A DNA stretch of 40,094 nucleotides from Sulfitobacter maritimus (GCF_013346665.1 NZ_JABVBB010000031.1:1-40094); one strand, 5' to 3'. Positions 27,002 through 36,086 are shown, counted from the first letter of the stretch. Notes: a model not told the origin generated them from the letters alone. A program made the numbers and translations.

Positions 27002-28299
27002 GTGATGCGGTTGCCCTCGCGGGCCATGACCTCAAAACGGAAGCCATGGAAGGAAAACACCTGTCCCACGGTGGGGATCATTTGCGCTTCGTGGATCACC
27101 AGACCGGCGATGGTATTGGCTTCTTCGTCTGGCAAAGACCAGTCAGTGGCGCGGTTAAGGTCACGGATCGTCATCGCGCCTTCGACCATCAGATGCCCGT
27201 CTTCGGCCTGTTTCAGCGGGTAGTCCCCATCGGGGTCGAACTCATCGGTGATCTCGCCCACGATCTCTTCCAGAATGTCCTCAAGGGTAATCAATCCCTG
27301 CAACGAACCATATTCATCCACCACCAGCGCGAAATGCGTGCGGCGGCGCAGGAATTGGCGCATCTGTTCGTCAAGGGTCGTGGTCTCTGGCACGAAATAG
27401 GGTTTCATCACCACTTCGGAGACGTTGAACTGCTTTAAGGCCGCTGCATCCCCGTCAGGACCGCCGATCAGCTTATACATGGCCCGCAACAGGTCTTTGG
27501 CATGGATGACGCCGATGATGTTTTCCGGATCATCGCGAAACACCGGCAGGCGGGTGTGGTTGGATTGCAGACATTGCTCCAGAATGGACGAAGGATCAGC
27601 CTCTGCGTCGACCATCTCAATGCCGGAACGGTGCAACATGATCTCTTCAACCGTGCGTTCGCGCAGGTCGAGCGCGCCGAGGATACGGTCGCGGTCTTCC
27701 TTTTCGACCACCCCTTCGGAATGGCCCAGTTGCAACGCCCCGGCGATCTCTTCGCGCACGGCGAGGATGTTGCTGTCCGGGTCAATCTGCACGCCAAAGA
27801 GCCGCAGCACCCCGCGCACAAAGATGCGCACCGCGCTGACGACCGGGGCAAAGAGCAGCACCACCAGCGCGATGGGGCGCGAAACCAGCGCGGCGGCGCG
27901 TTCGGAATTGGTAATGGCATAGGTCTTGGGCAGCACTTCGGCAAAGACCAGCACCAGCAGGGTCATCACCAGCGTCGCCAGCGCCACACCGCTTTCGCCA
28001 AAGAGCCGGGTGAACATGGCTGTCGCCATCGAGGCCGCGAGGATGTTAACGAGGTTGTTGCCCAACAGGACCGAGCCGATCAGCCGCTCGTTGTCCTCGG
28101 TGATCTTGAGCGCCCGTGTCGCCCCGCGAGATCCCTTGTCCGCCTGCGCGCGCAGCTTGCCCCGCGAGGCCGCCGTCAGCGCGGTTTCCGAGCCAGAGAA
28201 GAAGCCCGACAGCACCAACAGAAACAAAATGATTCCGGAGCTAAGCCAGAAAGCGGCGTCAAAAAGGGCGGGGGCCGTTTCCATGAGGTCTGAATCCAT
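26977..28299 (-). CDS. CorC/HlyC-family membrane protein (CNNM-CBS-CorC)
   Basis: 440 residues. Residues 1-200 form the DUF21/CNNM membrane domain (FFSGSETALTAASRGKLR, LIGSVLLGNNLVNILAASMAT, FAEVLPKTYAITNSERAAAL). A CBS pair covers 215-345 (MLHRSGIEMVDAEAD..., RTHFALVVDEYGSLQGLITL) and the CorC_HlyC domain covers the last 80 residues. Family members are linked with magnesium or cobalt export; the old name hemolysin is historic. The stop lies in the tail of the duplicated DUF2254 copy. The start has no strong ribosome site; the second ATG, five codons later, is an alternative. Confidence 0.9.
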   Translation of the reverse strand: MDSDLMETAPALFDAAFWLSSGIILFLLVLSGFFSGSETALTAASRGKLRAQADKGSRGATRALKITEDNERLIGSVLLGNNLVNILAASMATAMFTRLFGESGVALATLVMTLLVLVFAEVLPKTYAITNSERAAALVSRPIALVVLLFAPVVSAVRIFVRGVLRLFGVQIDPDSNILAVREEIAGALQLGHSEGVVEKEDRDRILGALDLRERTVEEIMLHRSGIEMVDAEADPSSILEQCLQSNHTRLPVFRDDPENIIGVIHAKDLLRAMYKLIGGPDGDAAALKQFNVSEVVMKPYFVPETTTLDEQMRQFLRRRTHFALVVDEYGSLQGLITLEDILEEIVGEITDEFDPDGDYPLKQAEDGHLMVEGAMTIRDLNRATDWSLPDEEANTIAGLVIHEAQMIPTVGQVFSFHGFRFEVMAREGNRITQLKIRPL

Positions 28300-28443
28300 C
28301 CATTATGTCTTGCAGATGTTATGAGCGCCGGGGCCGCGTCATTCAAGGGTCGCAGCAAGTCAGGGTGGCGCGAGGCTGGGTGAAATCAATAGGGCCGCGC
28401 CGCGCATTACCGTGCGGGCGGGGCGAGAGGGTTATCGCCCGCT

Positions 28444-29415
28444 CTAGGAGGTGGCGTCAGGCACTTTGCGCGGGGCATCCTTGGCCAGCGGATGACGCTC
28501 CAATACCAGATCGGACAGGCGCTCTTCGAGCACATGGGTATAGATTTCCGTGGTGGCCACATCGGCATGGCCCAACATGGTCTGAATGGCCCGCAGGTCA
28601 GCCCCATTGGCCAGCAGATGCGTTGCAAAGGCGTGACGCAGCGTGTGGGGTGTGACTTTCTCAGGAGCGACGCCGCCAGCAACGGCGAATTCCTTGATCA
28701 GCAGATAGAACCGATGCCGCGTCAGATAGCCGGTCACCCCGCGGGAGGGGAACAAGAAGCGGGCAGGCGGTTTGCCTTTTGCTTGGGCCAGCGCATCGGC
28801 CTTGTCCCGCGCCACCAGCCAAGCGGCGAGCGCATCGCGGGCAGGCTCGGAGAGCGGCACCAGCCGTTCCTTACCGCCCTTGCCAGAGATCAGCAGCAAG
28901 CGCGGATCACCACGGGCAGCACTGACGGGCAGGCTGACCAATTCGCTGACGCGCATCCCGGTGGCATAGAGCAGTTCCATCAAACAGGTGTTGCGCAACT
29001 GATCCGCCAGCGACCGACCAGAGTTGCGCGCGGCGTCGAGCAGGCGGTCAACCTCCTCAACCGAAAGGATTTTTGGCAGGCGTTTGTCCTGACCCGGCCC
29101 GGCAATTTGGATGGCCGGGTTGTCCTCGCGCAGCCCTTCTTCAAAGGCGAAACGGTAAAGTTGTTTGATCGCTGAAAGCCGCCGCGCGCGGGTGGATTTC
29201 GCCAAGCCCTGCGCATCGCAATGGACAAGGTAATTCTCAACCTCATCCCGGCTGGCGCTGAGGAAATCGTGTTTCTGATGTGCTAGATAGAGGTCGAAAT
29301 CCTTAAGGTCGCGGCCATAGGCCAGTTGCGTATTGGTGGCCGCACCCTGTTCGGCAGCGGCGGCCTCCAGAAAGCTGGAGATCCAGTGAAAGGTCGGAGT
29401 TTGGGTTTTGGTCAT
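28444..29415 (-). CDS. xerD: Tyrosine recombinase XerD
   Basis: 323 residues. N-terminal SAM-like core-binding domain (residues 5-100) and catalytic domain with Arg in TGMRVSELVSLP, Lys in GKGGKERLVPL, the HTLRHAFATHLL box (HxxR), His in LGHADVATT and the nucleophile Tyr in TEIYTHV. XerD works with XerC at the dif site to resolve chromosome dimers. Its place at the end of an operon with two unknown genes, divergent from aroK-aroB, argues for the housekeeping enzyme rather than a phage integrase. The start overlaps the preceding gene by four bases. Confidence 0.92.
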   Translation of the reverse strand: MTKTQTPTFHWISSFLEAAAAEQGAATNTQLAYGRDLKDFDLYLAHQKHDFLSASRDEVENYLVHCDAQGLAKSTRARRLSAIKQLYRFAFEEGLREDNPAIQIAGPGQDKRLPKILSVEEVDRLLDAARNSGRSLADQLRNTCLMELLYATGMRVSELVSLPVSAARGDPRLLLISGKGGKERLVPLSEPARDALAAWLVARDKADALAQAKGKPPARFLFPSRGVTGYLTRHRFYLLIKEFAVAGGVAPEKVTPHTLRHAFATHLLANGADLRAIQTMLGHADVATTEIYTHVLEERLSDLVLERHPLAKDAPRKVPDATS

Positions 29416-31118
29416 TGTTCGAGCAGCACAATCTGCAAAGCGGCGCGGCGGGCGGTGTCTTCGAGACCCAGAGCGCGGAGGGTGGCAAGGGCATCACGCA
29501 GCGCACCGGTGTCGCCGCTGGCCCCATCATGAAGCATCGACAAAAGCCGTAGGATCGCCATGCCCAGTTGTTCATCCCGCGCCAGCGCCATCAGGTCAGT
29601 CCGCGGGGTCGGGTTGGAAAAGGCATCATGCACAGCGGAGGCCAGATGCGCATCGGGGACCGGACCATCCGGCACCTCGCCCCGCGCCACGGCCCGCAAA
29701 AGCCGCTCTTGGGGACCATCGCCGATGATACGGCGCGCCGCGCCCTCATAGCCGGGCGAGAGCAGGGCGACATCACGCGCCAAAGCAGCGGCGCGACCCG
29801 CCAAAGGAATGGCCGAGAGCGGCTCGGCAAAGAGCGCGGCAAAGGACACTTCGAGAGAGGCTTCGCGCATGGCTTCCCACGCGGGCGGCAGGGTCTTGGC
29901 CACGGCTTCGGCGCTGCCGGTGCGCAGCGCGGTCTCAAACCGTTGCAAGGCCGCGACCCGGTCCCAGACGCCGCCCGAGGCAGCAGGCTGGCGTTCGGTG
30001 TAAAGGCCCAGCAGCTGATTGTCGGGCAGGGCTCCTGCGCGGGTCAGCCGTTCGGCGGCCTCAAGTTGGGATTTCCAGCCTGCCAGATCACGCAGATCGG
30101 CCACCGCATAGGCCCGCGGCAAGCTGTTGGAGGGCAGCGGCTCGCCGATGGTTTCAAACAGGCGGAAGGTCATCGGGTCCATCTGGCGCGGGGCGCGTAG
30201 CGGCTCGGACCCTTCGAAATAGTCGGGGTTGAGGAACCGGTCGAACAGATCAAGCTGGATCGGCTCCAGCAATCCAAGCGCCTGCGCCGATCCAAAGGTC
30301 AGGGCCGCGTTCTCCCAATAGCCGGAGCGGGCGTTGCAGAAAATCCTTGTGCCATAATCGCGCGTCAGATGTGGGGACCTCATCAGACGCGCACAGGCGC
30401 GGTCTTCGGTTCCAGTCAGAAGTGACAGTTGCATCCACAGATCAAAATGCGCGGTCGAGGTCGTAACCCCGGCCTGTTCGATCAACGAGAGCGCCGGATC
30501 AAGGGCGCCAAGCTCCATCAGTTTTCGCACGCGGGCCAGCGCCAAGGCATCCCCTTCACGCGCCACGCCCTGCGGCGCTTCGGCTTCGGCAAGCAGCACC
30601 GTATAGAGCAATGCCTGCGCGGCGGGCAGGTGCAGATCAGGCAGATTCGCGATACGCGCAGTCAGCGCCTTGACCGCCGTGCCAGTCCAGATGTTGCTGG
30701 GCAGTCCGGTAACGCTGCTCGGCACCAGCCCAATGCGGCGCGGGGCGCCTTCGCCCAGAGGCGTGACGCTCACATGCGGCGCTGCTGCCGTCTTGGCCAC
30801 AGGCGGTTCGCTGCTGCGGGAGGGGTTAGGCGGGCGTTGCGGGGCAGGGTCCGACGGGGCCTGTTGGCCGAGCCAATCGATCACGGACAAAGGTTGATCG
30901 CCGCGCGGGTCCGGCGCGGCTGCTTTGCGGGGCCGGGATGCCTGCGTCTTTCGCGTCCGTGCTTTTTCATCGGCGATTCGAGCGGCGGCCTGCGCGTGGG
31001 GCATTGGTCCGCGATCTTCGACCGATTCGGCAAAGGCAGACGTGCCGTTCAGGGCGCAGATCAACGCTCCCAAAGCGGCAAAGCTGCGGGTCGGCAGGGC
31101 GACGGACATGCGTTTCAA
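29412..31118 (-). CDS. Secreted protein of unknown function, xerD operon
   Basis: 568 residues. A signal peptide is likely (SFAALGALICALNGTSAFA, cleavage before ESVED). Residues 35-130 are a low-complexity, Pro/Ala/Arg-rich linker. The remaining 430 residues are helical and rich in Ala and Leu with a repeat-like periodicity (for example DLRDLAGWKSQLEAAERL), which resembles solenoid scaffolds, but I recognise no named domain. It overlaps the small membrane protein gene upstream and xerD downstream by four bases each, so the three are co-translated. I believe this arrangement next to aroK is common in Rhodobacterales, but that is from memory. Confidence 0.8.
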   Translation of the reverse strand: MKRMSVALPTRSFAALGALICALNGTSAFAESVEDRGPMPHAQAAARIADEKARTRKTQASRPRKAAAPDPRGDQPLSVIDWLGQQAPSDPAPQRPPNPSRSSEPPVAKTAAAPHVSVTPLGEGAPRRIGLVPSSVTGLPSNIWTGTAVKALTARIANLPDLHLPAAQALLYTVLLAEAEAPQGVAREGDALALARVRKLMELGALDPALSLIEQAGVTTSTAHFDLWMQLSLLTGTEDRACARLMRSPHLTRDYGTRIFCNARSGYWENAALTFGSAQALGLLEPIQLDLFDRFLNPDYFEGSEPLRAPRQMDPMTFRLFETIGEPLPSNSLPRAYAVADLRDLAGWKSQLEAAERLTRAGALPDNQLLGLYTERQPAASGGVWDRVAALQRFETALRTGSAEAVAKTLPPAWEAMREASLEVSFAALFAEPLSAIPLAGRAAALARDVALLSPGYEGAARRIIGDGPQERLLRAVARGEVPDGPVPDAHLASAVHDAFSNPTPRTDLMALARDEQLGMAILRLLSMLHDGASGDTGALRDALATLRALGLEDTARRAALQIVLLEQ

Positions 31119-31264
31119 TCCGCAGTCAGGGTAACGGGTTGGCGGGTCTCAGTCTGCTCGGGCGAGAAATCGACTCCGAAAAAAGGACCAACGTAGGCAT
31201 AGCCCACAAGCCCGATGAACCCGATAACCGCAAGGAAAATCAGAAGCTTGAAAAGTTTACCCAT
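31115..31264 (-). CDS. Small single-pass membrane protein
   Basis: 49 residues from the ATG at 31264 (the frame is open 12 codons further up). One membrane helix near the N-terminus (LFKLLIFLAVIGFIGLVGYAYVG is too long to be anything else; it spans residues 4-26), then a short polar tail. The stop overlaps the next gene by four bases. It is the first gene of the operon ending in xerD and is divergent from aroK. Function unknown. Confidence 0.65.
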   Translation of the reverse strand: MGKLFKLLIFLAVIGFIGLVGYAYVGPFFGVDFSPEQTETRQPVTLTAD

Positions 31265-31344
31265 GTTGACTGCCTGCCCGGAATTCTGCTGTTTTGCCAA
31301 ACTATATATGGCCTTTCAGGTAAGATCACGTCATTCAAAGAAAA

Positions 31345-31941
31345 ATGAGCGGAATTAAGCACACAACATCACAAGACGCGCAAATCCCGCCGCGCTACCG
31401 TCTGCACAAGACGGTGGCTTTGGTGGGGATGATGGGCGCGGGCAAGACAGCGGTGGGCCGTGCGGTCGCCGCGCGGCTTGGCGCGCCCTTTCTCGACAGC
31501 GATGCCGAAATCGAAGCGGCGGCCAATCTCAGCGTGCCGGAGATTTTCACCCGCGATGGTGAGCCGTTCTTCAGGCGGCGCGAAACCGAGGTCATCGCCC
31601 GGCTGCTGGCCGAAGAGCGCTGTATTCTGTCGACCGGTGGCGGGGCCTTTCTGGCCGAGGTGAACCGCGACAATATCGCGGCCTACGGTGTGGCGCTTTG
31701 GCTCGATGCCGATCTGGACCTGCTGTGGAACCGCGTGCGCTACAAAGACACCCGGCCTCTGCTGCGCACGCCTGATCCCAAGGCCACATTGGCCGCGCTC
31801 TACCATGACCGGGTGCCGCTTTATCGTTTGGCCGATCTGAGCGTGACCTGCGAGGCGCGTCTGTCGATTGAAGCAATGGCCGAGCGGGTGATCGACAAGC
31901 TGCTGACCCGGCCCGATGTTTTGGAGAGATTGGATGCGTGA
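31345..31941 (+). CDS. aroK: Shikimate kinase
   Basis: 198 residues. Walker A is GMMGAGKTAVGR; the shikimate-binding Asp is in LDSDAEIE, followed by Arg in FFRRRE and the glycine-rich STGGGAF; the lid Arg is in KDTRPLL. It transfers phosphate from ATP to shikimate in the cytoplasmic aromatic amino acid pathway. The 25-residue extension before the P-loop is longer than in the enteric enzyme; an internal start is not better supported. It overlaps aroB by eight bases. Confidence 0.95.
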   Translation: MSGIKHTTSQDAQIPPRYRLHKTVALVGMMGAGKTAVGRAVAARLGAPFLDSDAEIEAAANLSVPEIFTRDGEPFFRRRETEVIARLLAEERCILSTGGGAFLAEVNRDNIAAYGVALWLDADLDLLWNRVRYKDTRPLLRTPDPKATLAALYHDRVPLYRLADLSVTCEARLSIEAMAERVIDKLLTRPDVLERLDA

Positions 31942-33046
31942 GACAGTTTCCGTAGCCCTGCCGGGGCGCGAATATGACGTGGTGATCGGACCGGGCTTGC
32001 TGGCCGAGGCGGGGGCGCTGATCGCCCCCTTGCTGCGCCGCAGGCGGGTGGCGGTGATTACAGAAAGCCGCGTGGCAGCGCTGCATCTGGAAAATCTGCG
32101 CAGGGGGCTGGCGGCAGAAGATATTGCAATGTCGGCCCTCGAACTGGAGCCGGGGGAAGGCACGAAGGACTGGGCGAACCTGCAACGCTGCGTTGACTGG
32201 CTGCTGGATGAACAGATCGAGCGCGGCGATGTCGTTGTCGCCTTTGGCGGTGGGGTGATCGGCGATCTGGTTGGGTTTGCTGCCGCTGTGTTGCGGCGCG
32301 GGGTGCGCTTTGTGCAAATCCCGACATCTTTGCTGGCACAGGTGGACAGTTCGGTCGGCGGCAAAACCGGGATCAACGCCAAACAGGGCAAGAACCTGAT
32401 CGGCGCCTTCCACCAACCGAGCCTTGTTTTGGCCGATACAGAGGTTCTCAGCACCATGCCCGCCCGCGATTTTCTGGCGGGCTATGGCGAGGTGGTGAAA
32501 TACGGGCTCTTGGGCGACGCGGCCTTCTTTGACTGGCTGGAGGCGCAAGGCCCGGCGCTGGCCGCGGATGATATGGCCGCACGGGTCGAAGCGGTGCGCC
32601 GATCGGTGCAGATGAAAGCTGATATCGTCGAGCGCGATGAGACCGAGCAGGGCGACCGGGCTTTGCTGAACCTTGGCCATACCTTCGGCCATGCGCTGGA
32701 GGCGGCGACGGGCTATTCCGACCGGCTATTGCACGGCGAAGGCGTGGCGATTGGCTGTGCGCTGGCGTTTGAGCTTTCCGCGCGTCTGGGGCTATGCCCG
32801 CAAGAAGACCCAAGCCGTTTGCGCGCGCATTTGGCAGAAATGGGGATGAAGACCGATCTGAAAGACATTCCGGGCGATTTACCGGAGGCCGAAGCGCTCT
32901 TGGCGCTGATGGGGCAGGACAAAAAGGTCGTCGATGGCCGTCTGCGCTTTGTTCTGGCGCGGGGGATCGGGCAGGCTTTTGCGGGGGCCGAGGTTGATAA
33001 TGCCGACGTGCTGACCCTGCTGCGCGATGCGTTGCGCACACGGTAA
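31934..33046 (+). CDS. aroB: 3-Dehydroquinate synthase
   Basis: 370 residues from the ATG at 31934, chosen because GGAGAG lies just before it and the family begins at MRETVSVALPGREYDV. The NAD-binding block FGGGVIGDLVGFAAAVLRRG, the PTSLLAQVDSSVGGKTGIN block and metal ligands in GYGEVVKYGLL and NLGHTFGHALE are all present. It converts DAHP to 3-dehydroquinate, the second shikimate step, and is coupled with aroK by an eight-base overlap. Confidence 0.96.
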   Translation: MRETVSVALPGREYDVVIGPGLLAEAGALIAPLLRRRRVAVITESRVAALHLENLRRGLAAEDIAMSALELEPGEGTKDWANLQRCVDWLLDEQIERGDVVVAFGGGVIGDLVGFAAAVLRRGVRFVQIPTSLLAQVDSSVGGKTGINAKQGKNLIGAFHQPSLVLADTEVLSTMPARDFLAGYGEVVKYGLLGDAAFFDWLEAQGPALAADDMAARVEAVRRSVQMKADIVERDETEQGDRALLNLGHTFGHALEAATGYSDRLLHGEGVAIGCALAFELSARLGLCPQEDPSRLRAHLAEMGMKTDLKDIPGDLPEAEALLALMGQDKKVVDGRLRFVLARGIGQAFAGAEVDNADVLTLLRDALRTR

Positions 33047-33301
33047 TAGGCCGCTGCGCATATGGCCCGGCGGTCAGTTCATCCTGTCATTCTATGGTGT
33101 AGCAGCCGTTAAAAAGGGCGGCGCCGCCAAATGGATATGCGAGGCAGGCGTCACCCTGCACGTCTTGAATTCTTAACGTGACCCGAAGCGGGCCTCTGAT
33201 TCGGGGTGCCGAACAACGTCGTCCGGCGGGTATCGCGATGGGGAGGGGTCTAAAGCGGTCAGGTTAAGAGCGCGTCACGCCAGCGGCCGCTGGGGGTGGG
33301 C

Positions 33302-33336
33302 AGGGCGCAACGGCGCCTTGCCAGATATTTAAGGGG
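33302..33336. repeat. GC-rich palindrome ending in CCAGATATTT
   Basis: GGGCGCAACGGCGCCTTGCCAGATATTTAAGG-like element. It shares its layout (GCGCC stem, then CCAG(G)ATATTT) with the element at 33494-33550, so the two look like members of one intergenic repeat family. Confidence 0.4.
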
Positions 33337-33493
33337 GTTCCGGCTTAGAATGGTTATGGGCACAAACATGAACACCTCTGTTTGACAAAGCCCACCAACG
33401 CCCCGCGACTAAACGACTTTTACCAACAACCGCAGTACTAAAATCAACTAATTAGAAAAATTTGTATACTTTATCCAAGGCTCTCTTCAAATC

Positions 33494-33550
33494 CAGGGGG
33501 GGGGGCGGGGCTTTGCCCCCGGCGCCTTCGGCACCTCCCCCAGGATATTT
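33494..33550. repeat. GC-rich palindromic intergenic element
   Basis: A run of ten G's leads into GCGGGGCTTTGCCCCC, then GGCGCCTTCGGCACC and CCCCCAGGATATTT. Two small hairpins (GGGGCTTTGCCCC, GGCGCCTTCGGCACC) are nested. I recall similar CCCCCAGGATATTT-ended elements at gene ends in roseobacters; this has not been checked here. Confidence 0.5.
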
Positions 33551-33664
33551 AGAGAACATTGAAAACGCTGAATATTCGCGCTTTTTTATTTGATCAACTG
33601 GACTGATTGCGATACCTATTTCTTGCGGAACAGGGAGGGATCCCGATGGCCGTGAACGTTGAAA

Positions 33665-33693
33665 ACGGCGAGGTAACCCCTCGTCGTTTTTTT
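33665..33693 (+). terminator. Orphan rho-independent terminator
   Basis: ACGGCGAGG and CCTCGTCGT form a nine-pair stem (one G-T pair) with a TAACC loop, followed by seven T's. No coding gene ends here on the plus strand except a possible 16-codon ORF from an ATG at 33646 with GGGAGGG before it, which passes through the hairpin. A small RNA ending here is possible. Confidence 0.75.
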
Positions 33694-34045
33694 GGTTAGG
33701 TCTGCAAGTCAACTTTTCGCATGTTTCGCCTGCTCAAAGGGCGTTCTGAGGGCCAGGTCTTCGAACATGCCCGTAACCGTGCAAGCTGGTGGGCTTAGAG
33801 TCATGTGCTGCCACAATGGGCAGGAAGAGGTCGTTCGCCGCAAGCGTAACATAATCGGCCGGAGGACAGAAAACCGTCGTTCACTGTGTGCGTGATAAGC
33901 TTACTTCAAGCTCGGGAAGCAGGTGTTGGCTTCTATTCGAGTTTTGATGATGTTAGTGACTTACGTTGTTAGAAAACTATTTCCGGCCTAGGGGCGTTTC
34001 CAACAGCCTTGGCTTTTGCTTTCGATCCAAAGGATGCTGCTCGAA

Positions 34046-35035
34046 ATGACGATCGTACTGGCTGGGCTATTGGAAAATGCTATGGTCCGAAAGATTGATG
34101 CTGATCGCGACCCATCCAGAAACAATACAGACCACCCTTACTACATTTCACTGAACCGAGATGTTGACCCGCTTGTCAAATCCCGGTGCGATACGTTTTT
34201 GACAATTTCTGAGTCAGTGCGAGTTCCAATGGTCGATTGGGGGTTTCCTTCAGAACCCGCATTTTCATTCATTAAACCCGCCGAAGATGTTACTCAATCA
34301 GAGCCAAGAATTCTCGCGGAATTTCTTATTGTCAATTCGGCGTTTTCCCGCAGCGTTTACCGAAAAATCTCGAAAGTCGATACCTCCAGTGCCAACAGAA
34401 AAGATGCGAATACATCCGTAAGGGAGCTAAAAAATGCATCAGCTTGTATGTACATTGAAAGACTGCTTCAGCAGATTAGAGTTTCGAGTGAGACGGATGC
34501 GATATTAGTTCTAATGGACGACGAAATTGCTGTAATCCAAGAAGTGAGTGAATTCGTTTCAAAGAACAATGTACCAACGCCCTTCGACATTCCCGATCTA
34601 ACCGAAACTCGGATGAATGATGCCAATGCTTTGGGAGTTATTACCAACTTCACGGCAACAGATCTCAAGCAGTTAGAAACCGTGCGGCAGGATCCAGTCG
34701 TGCGGATTTACTCGGCGGAAGTTATGAAAATTTTGTCAAATAGCTCGTTTGAGAGCTCGGAGAATGATCTTATAGCCGCGATGCGCGAGGCGCGCCAAAA
34801 ACAACGAATATTTGATAGGTTTGATCGGGGATTCGAAGCATTTACTTGGGTTCTAAAGCCGCTCAGTTATATTCCGTTTCTTTCGGCAGGTGTAACGTTT
34901 ACGAGCGATACGGTCGCAGTGTTTCAAAAATGGGCAAGCAGAAAGAGTGGACATGTAAGCTGGTATCTTCTTGGAGCACGGTTGGAGGAGGTTAAGATTG
35001 AAGAATACCTCGCTCGTAAAGACAACGTCAGATGA
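34046..35035 (+). CDS. Island protein of unknown function (hydrophobic segment near C-terminus)
   Basis: 329 residues from the ATG at 34046 (AAAGGA lies about eleven bases before it); an ATG at 34034 or a TTG at 34016 are alternatives, the latter giving 339. I recognise no domain. The N-terminal half is polar (RKIDADRDPSRNN, CDTFLTISESVRVPMVDWGF), the middle is helical and acidic (VLMDDEIAVIQEVSEFV), and residues about 275-305 are hydrophobic (WVLKPLSYIPFLSAGVTF), perhaps a membrane-active helix pair. Codon use is AT-rich, unlike the icd or aro genes. It is convergent with the TOPRIM-like gene, 232 bases away, so it is its own transcription unit. A defence effector is one possibility, without direct evidence. 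Confidence 0.65.
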   Translation: MTIVLAGLLENAMVRKIDADRDPSRNNTDHPYYISLNRDVDPLVKSRCDTFLTISESVRVPMVDWGFPSEPAFSFIKPAEDVTQSEPRILAEFLIVNSAFSRSVYRKISKVDTSSANRKDANTSVRELKNASACMYIERLLQQIRVSSETDAILVLMDDEIAVIQEVSEFVSKNNVPTPFDIPDLTETRMNDANALGVITNFTATDLKQLETVRQDPVVRIYSAEVMKILSNSSFESSENDLIAAMREARQKQRIFDRFDRGFEAFTWVLKPLSYIPFLSAGVTFTSDTVAVFQKWASRKSGHVSWYLLGARLEEVKIEEYLARKDNVR

Positions 35036-35267
35036 CTCTCCTCTGACTACTATAAACCGAAGAAGAATTCAGTCAGACCTAACGAATTCTCGCTTCGTCT
35101 GTACCGCTTCAGAGCCGTTCGTCACAAGTCAAACTTTCATTGCGCCCTCAATAAGAAGCAGCAATGTGCAGGAAGCTGCTGGTCGAAGCAGATCACTCAG
35201 TACGATGAAATGCAGAAGCCTGTCATGTCTCAGGTCTATTCGTCGAGACAGCAATTGAGGCTAAGTT

Positions 35268-36086
35268 TCAGACGTTTGCCTGCTCCGAAGTAAACGCCCT
35301 CTCTAGGAATTCAAGGAGACGTGCCAAGGCTGGGGCGGAGAAGAACCTATCTAGTCTACGACTTTCTTTAGAAATATAGACATTAAAATTTGCACCTGGA
35401 CTTATTGCCCCACCCATCATTGTTGCTTTTGCCTTGTCGGTATTAAATCCACTACTCAGGATCCGGCAAATTTCATGATCCGGAGTATAGCGGCGAAGCA
35501 CTTCCTCCGGAACTGGATCAAGTAATTCGAAGACATCTGGGAATTCAACACGAACGCCATCTAGCAAGACCCGTTCTAGTGTCCCGGCCAGACCCGCGCC
35601 CGGCCAAATGTACACTCCGGTATCAACAACCCCGCTCTTTATCTCTCCAATAGTTTCAGGTGCATTAATACCCTCCACTCCTAGCCTTGAGTTTGCAAAC
35701 TCGATAAAGTGTTCACTAACCGTTTCGGAAACAGTCTGGAAGCGCTGCAACTCTGCCTCATCATCTGCGTCAACAAATACGATAGCCCTTGCAGGGAGCT
35801 CCTCTTTGATAAGAAGGACGGACTTCTTGAGGGCGGCGCCTAGTTTCGACAGGCCCCCGGTATTGATGATTGCAACGTAGTGATCTTCGTTAACGAGCAC
35901 TTCGGGATAACTGTTAACCCTGTTTAGAAGGTCTCCAGACGCGGGGAATGCTTTTGGGAAGTGAGCGACAATGCTCTCTGGTATTTCCGAAAGCTTTCTA
36001 CAGGATGAGAATCCAATACGTGTAAAAGCGCCGGTCAGTAGCGCTGAGTCGGAAGCACCTTCGGTGAAAATAACGCTATATGGCAT
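35268..36086 (-). CDS. TOPRIM-like protein (DUF3226/DUF4435-like), partner of the AAA ATPase
   Basis: 272 residues. It begins YSVIFTEGASDSALLTGAF, the first TOPRIM strand with the catalytic-type Glu9, followed by a glycine turn INTGGLSKLG and the acidic pair in AIVFVDADDEAEL (D106, D108). The later block VYIWPGAGLAGTLERVLL resembles the GTLE motif of DUF3226 proteins. TOPRIM domains of this kind cut or nick nucleic acid with Mg2+ and are the nuclease half of OLD-family enzymes; in PARIS the AriB protein carries a comparable DUF4435 domain. The start overlaps the ATPase stop by one base (TAATG), so the two are coupled. The family name is my reading of motifs, not a search result. Confidence 0.75.
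   Translation of the reverse strand: MPYSVIFTEGASDSALLTGAFTRIGFSSCRKLSEIPESIVAHFPKAFPASGDLLNRVNSYPEVLVNEDHYVAIINTGGLSKLGAALKKSVLLIKEELPARAIVFVDADDEAELQRFQTVSETVSEHFIEFANSRLGVEGINAPETIGEIKSGVVDTGVYIWPGAGLAGTLERVLLDGVRVEFPDVFELLDPVPEEVLRRYTPDHEICRILSSGFNTDKAKATMMGGAISPGANFNVYISKESRRLDRFFSAPALARLLEFLERAFTSEQANV

Larger units (their letters stand above)
33047..34045. other. Gene-poor stretch at the left edge of the accessory island
   Basis: About 1 kb without a supported gene. The first 300 bases are still GC-rich and belong with aroB. From about 33350 the sequence becomes AT-richer. It holds two related GC-rich palindromic elements and an orphan rho-independent terminator (listed separately). 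The short ORFs up to 86 codons are antisense or palindrome-derived and look non-coding. No tRNA or integrase is seen at this border. Confidence 0.55.

Noticed and set aside
28444..29415. XerD as the integrase of the downstream island
   Set aside because: It lies in a core operon divergent from aroK-aroB, several kb from the island, and has the length and motifs of the housekeeping enzyme.
33452..33712. 86-codon ORF on the minus strand with a Gly/Pro run
   Set aside because: Its composition comes from the GC-rich palindrome and the terminator it runs through.
34998..35258. 86-codon ORF from a TTG with GGAGGAGG before it, after the unknown island gene
   Set aside because: The ribosome site is good, but the product is a Ser/Arg-rich string with no pattern of a folded protein, and the GGAGGAGG is part of the coding sequence of the upstream gene. 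It stays possible but unsupported.
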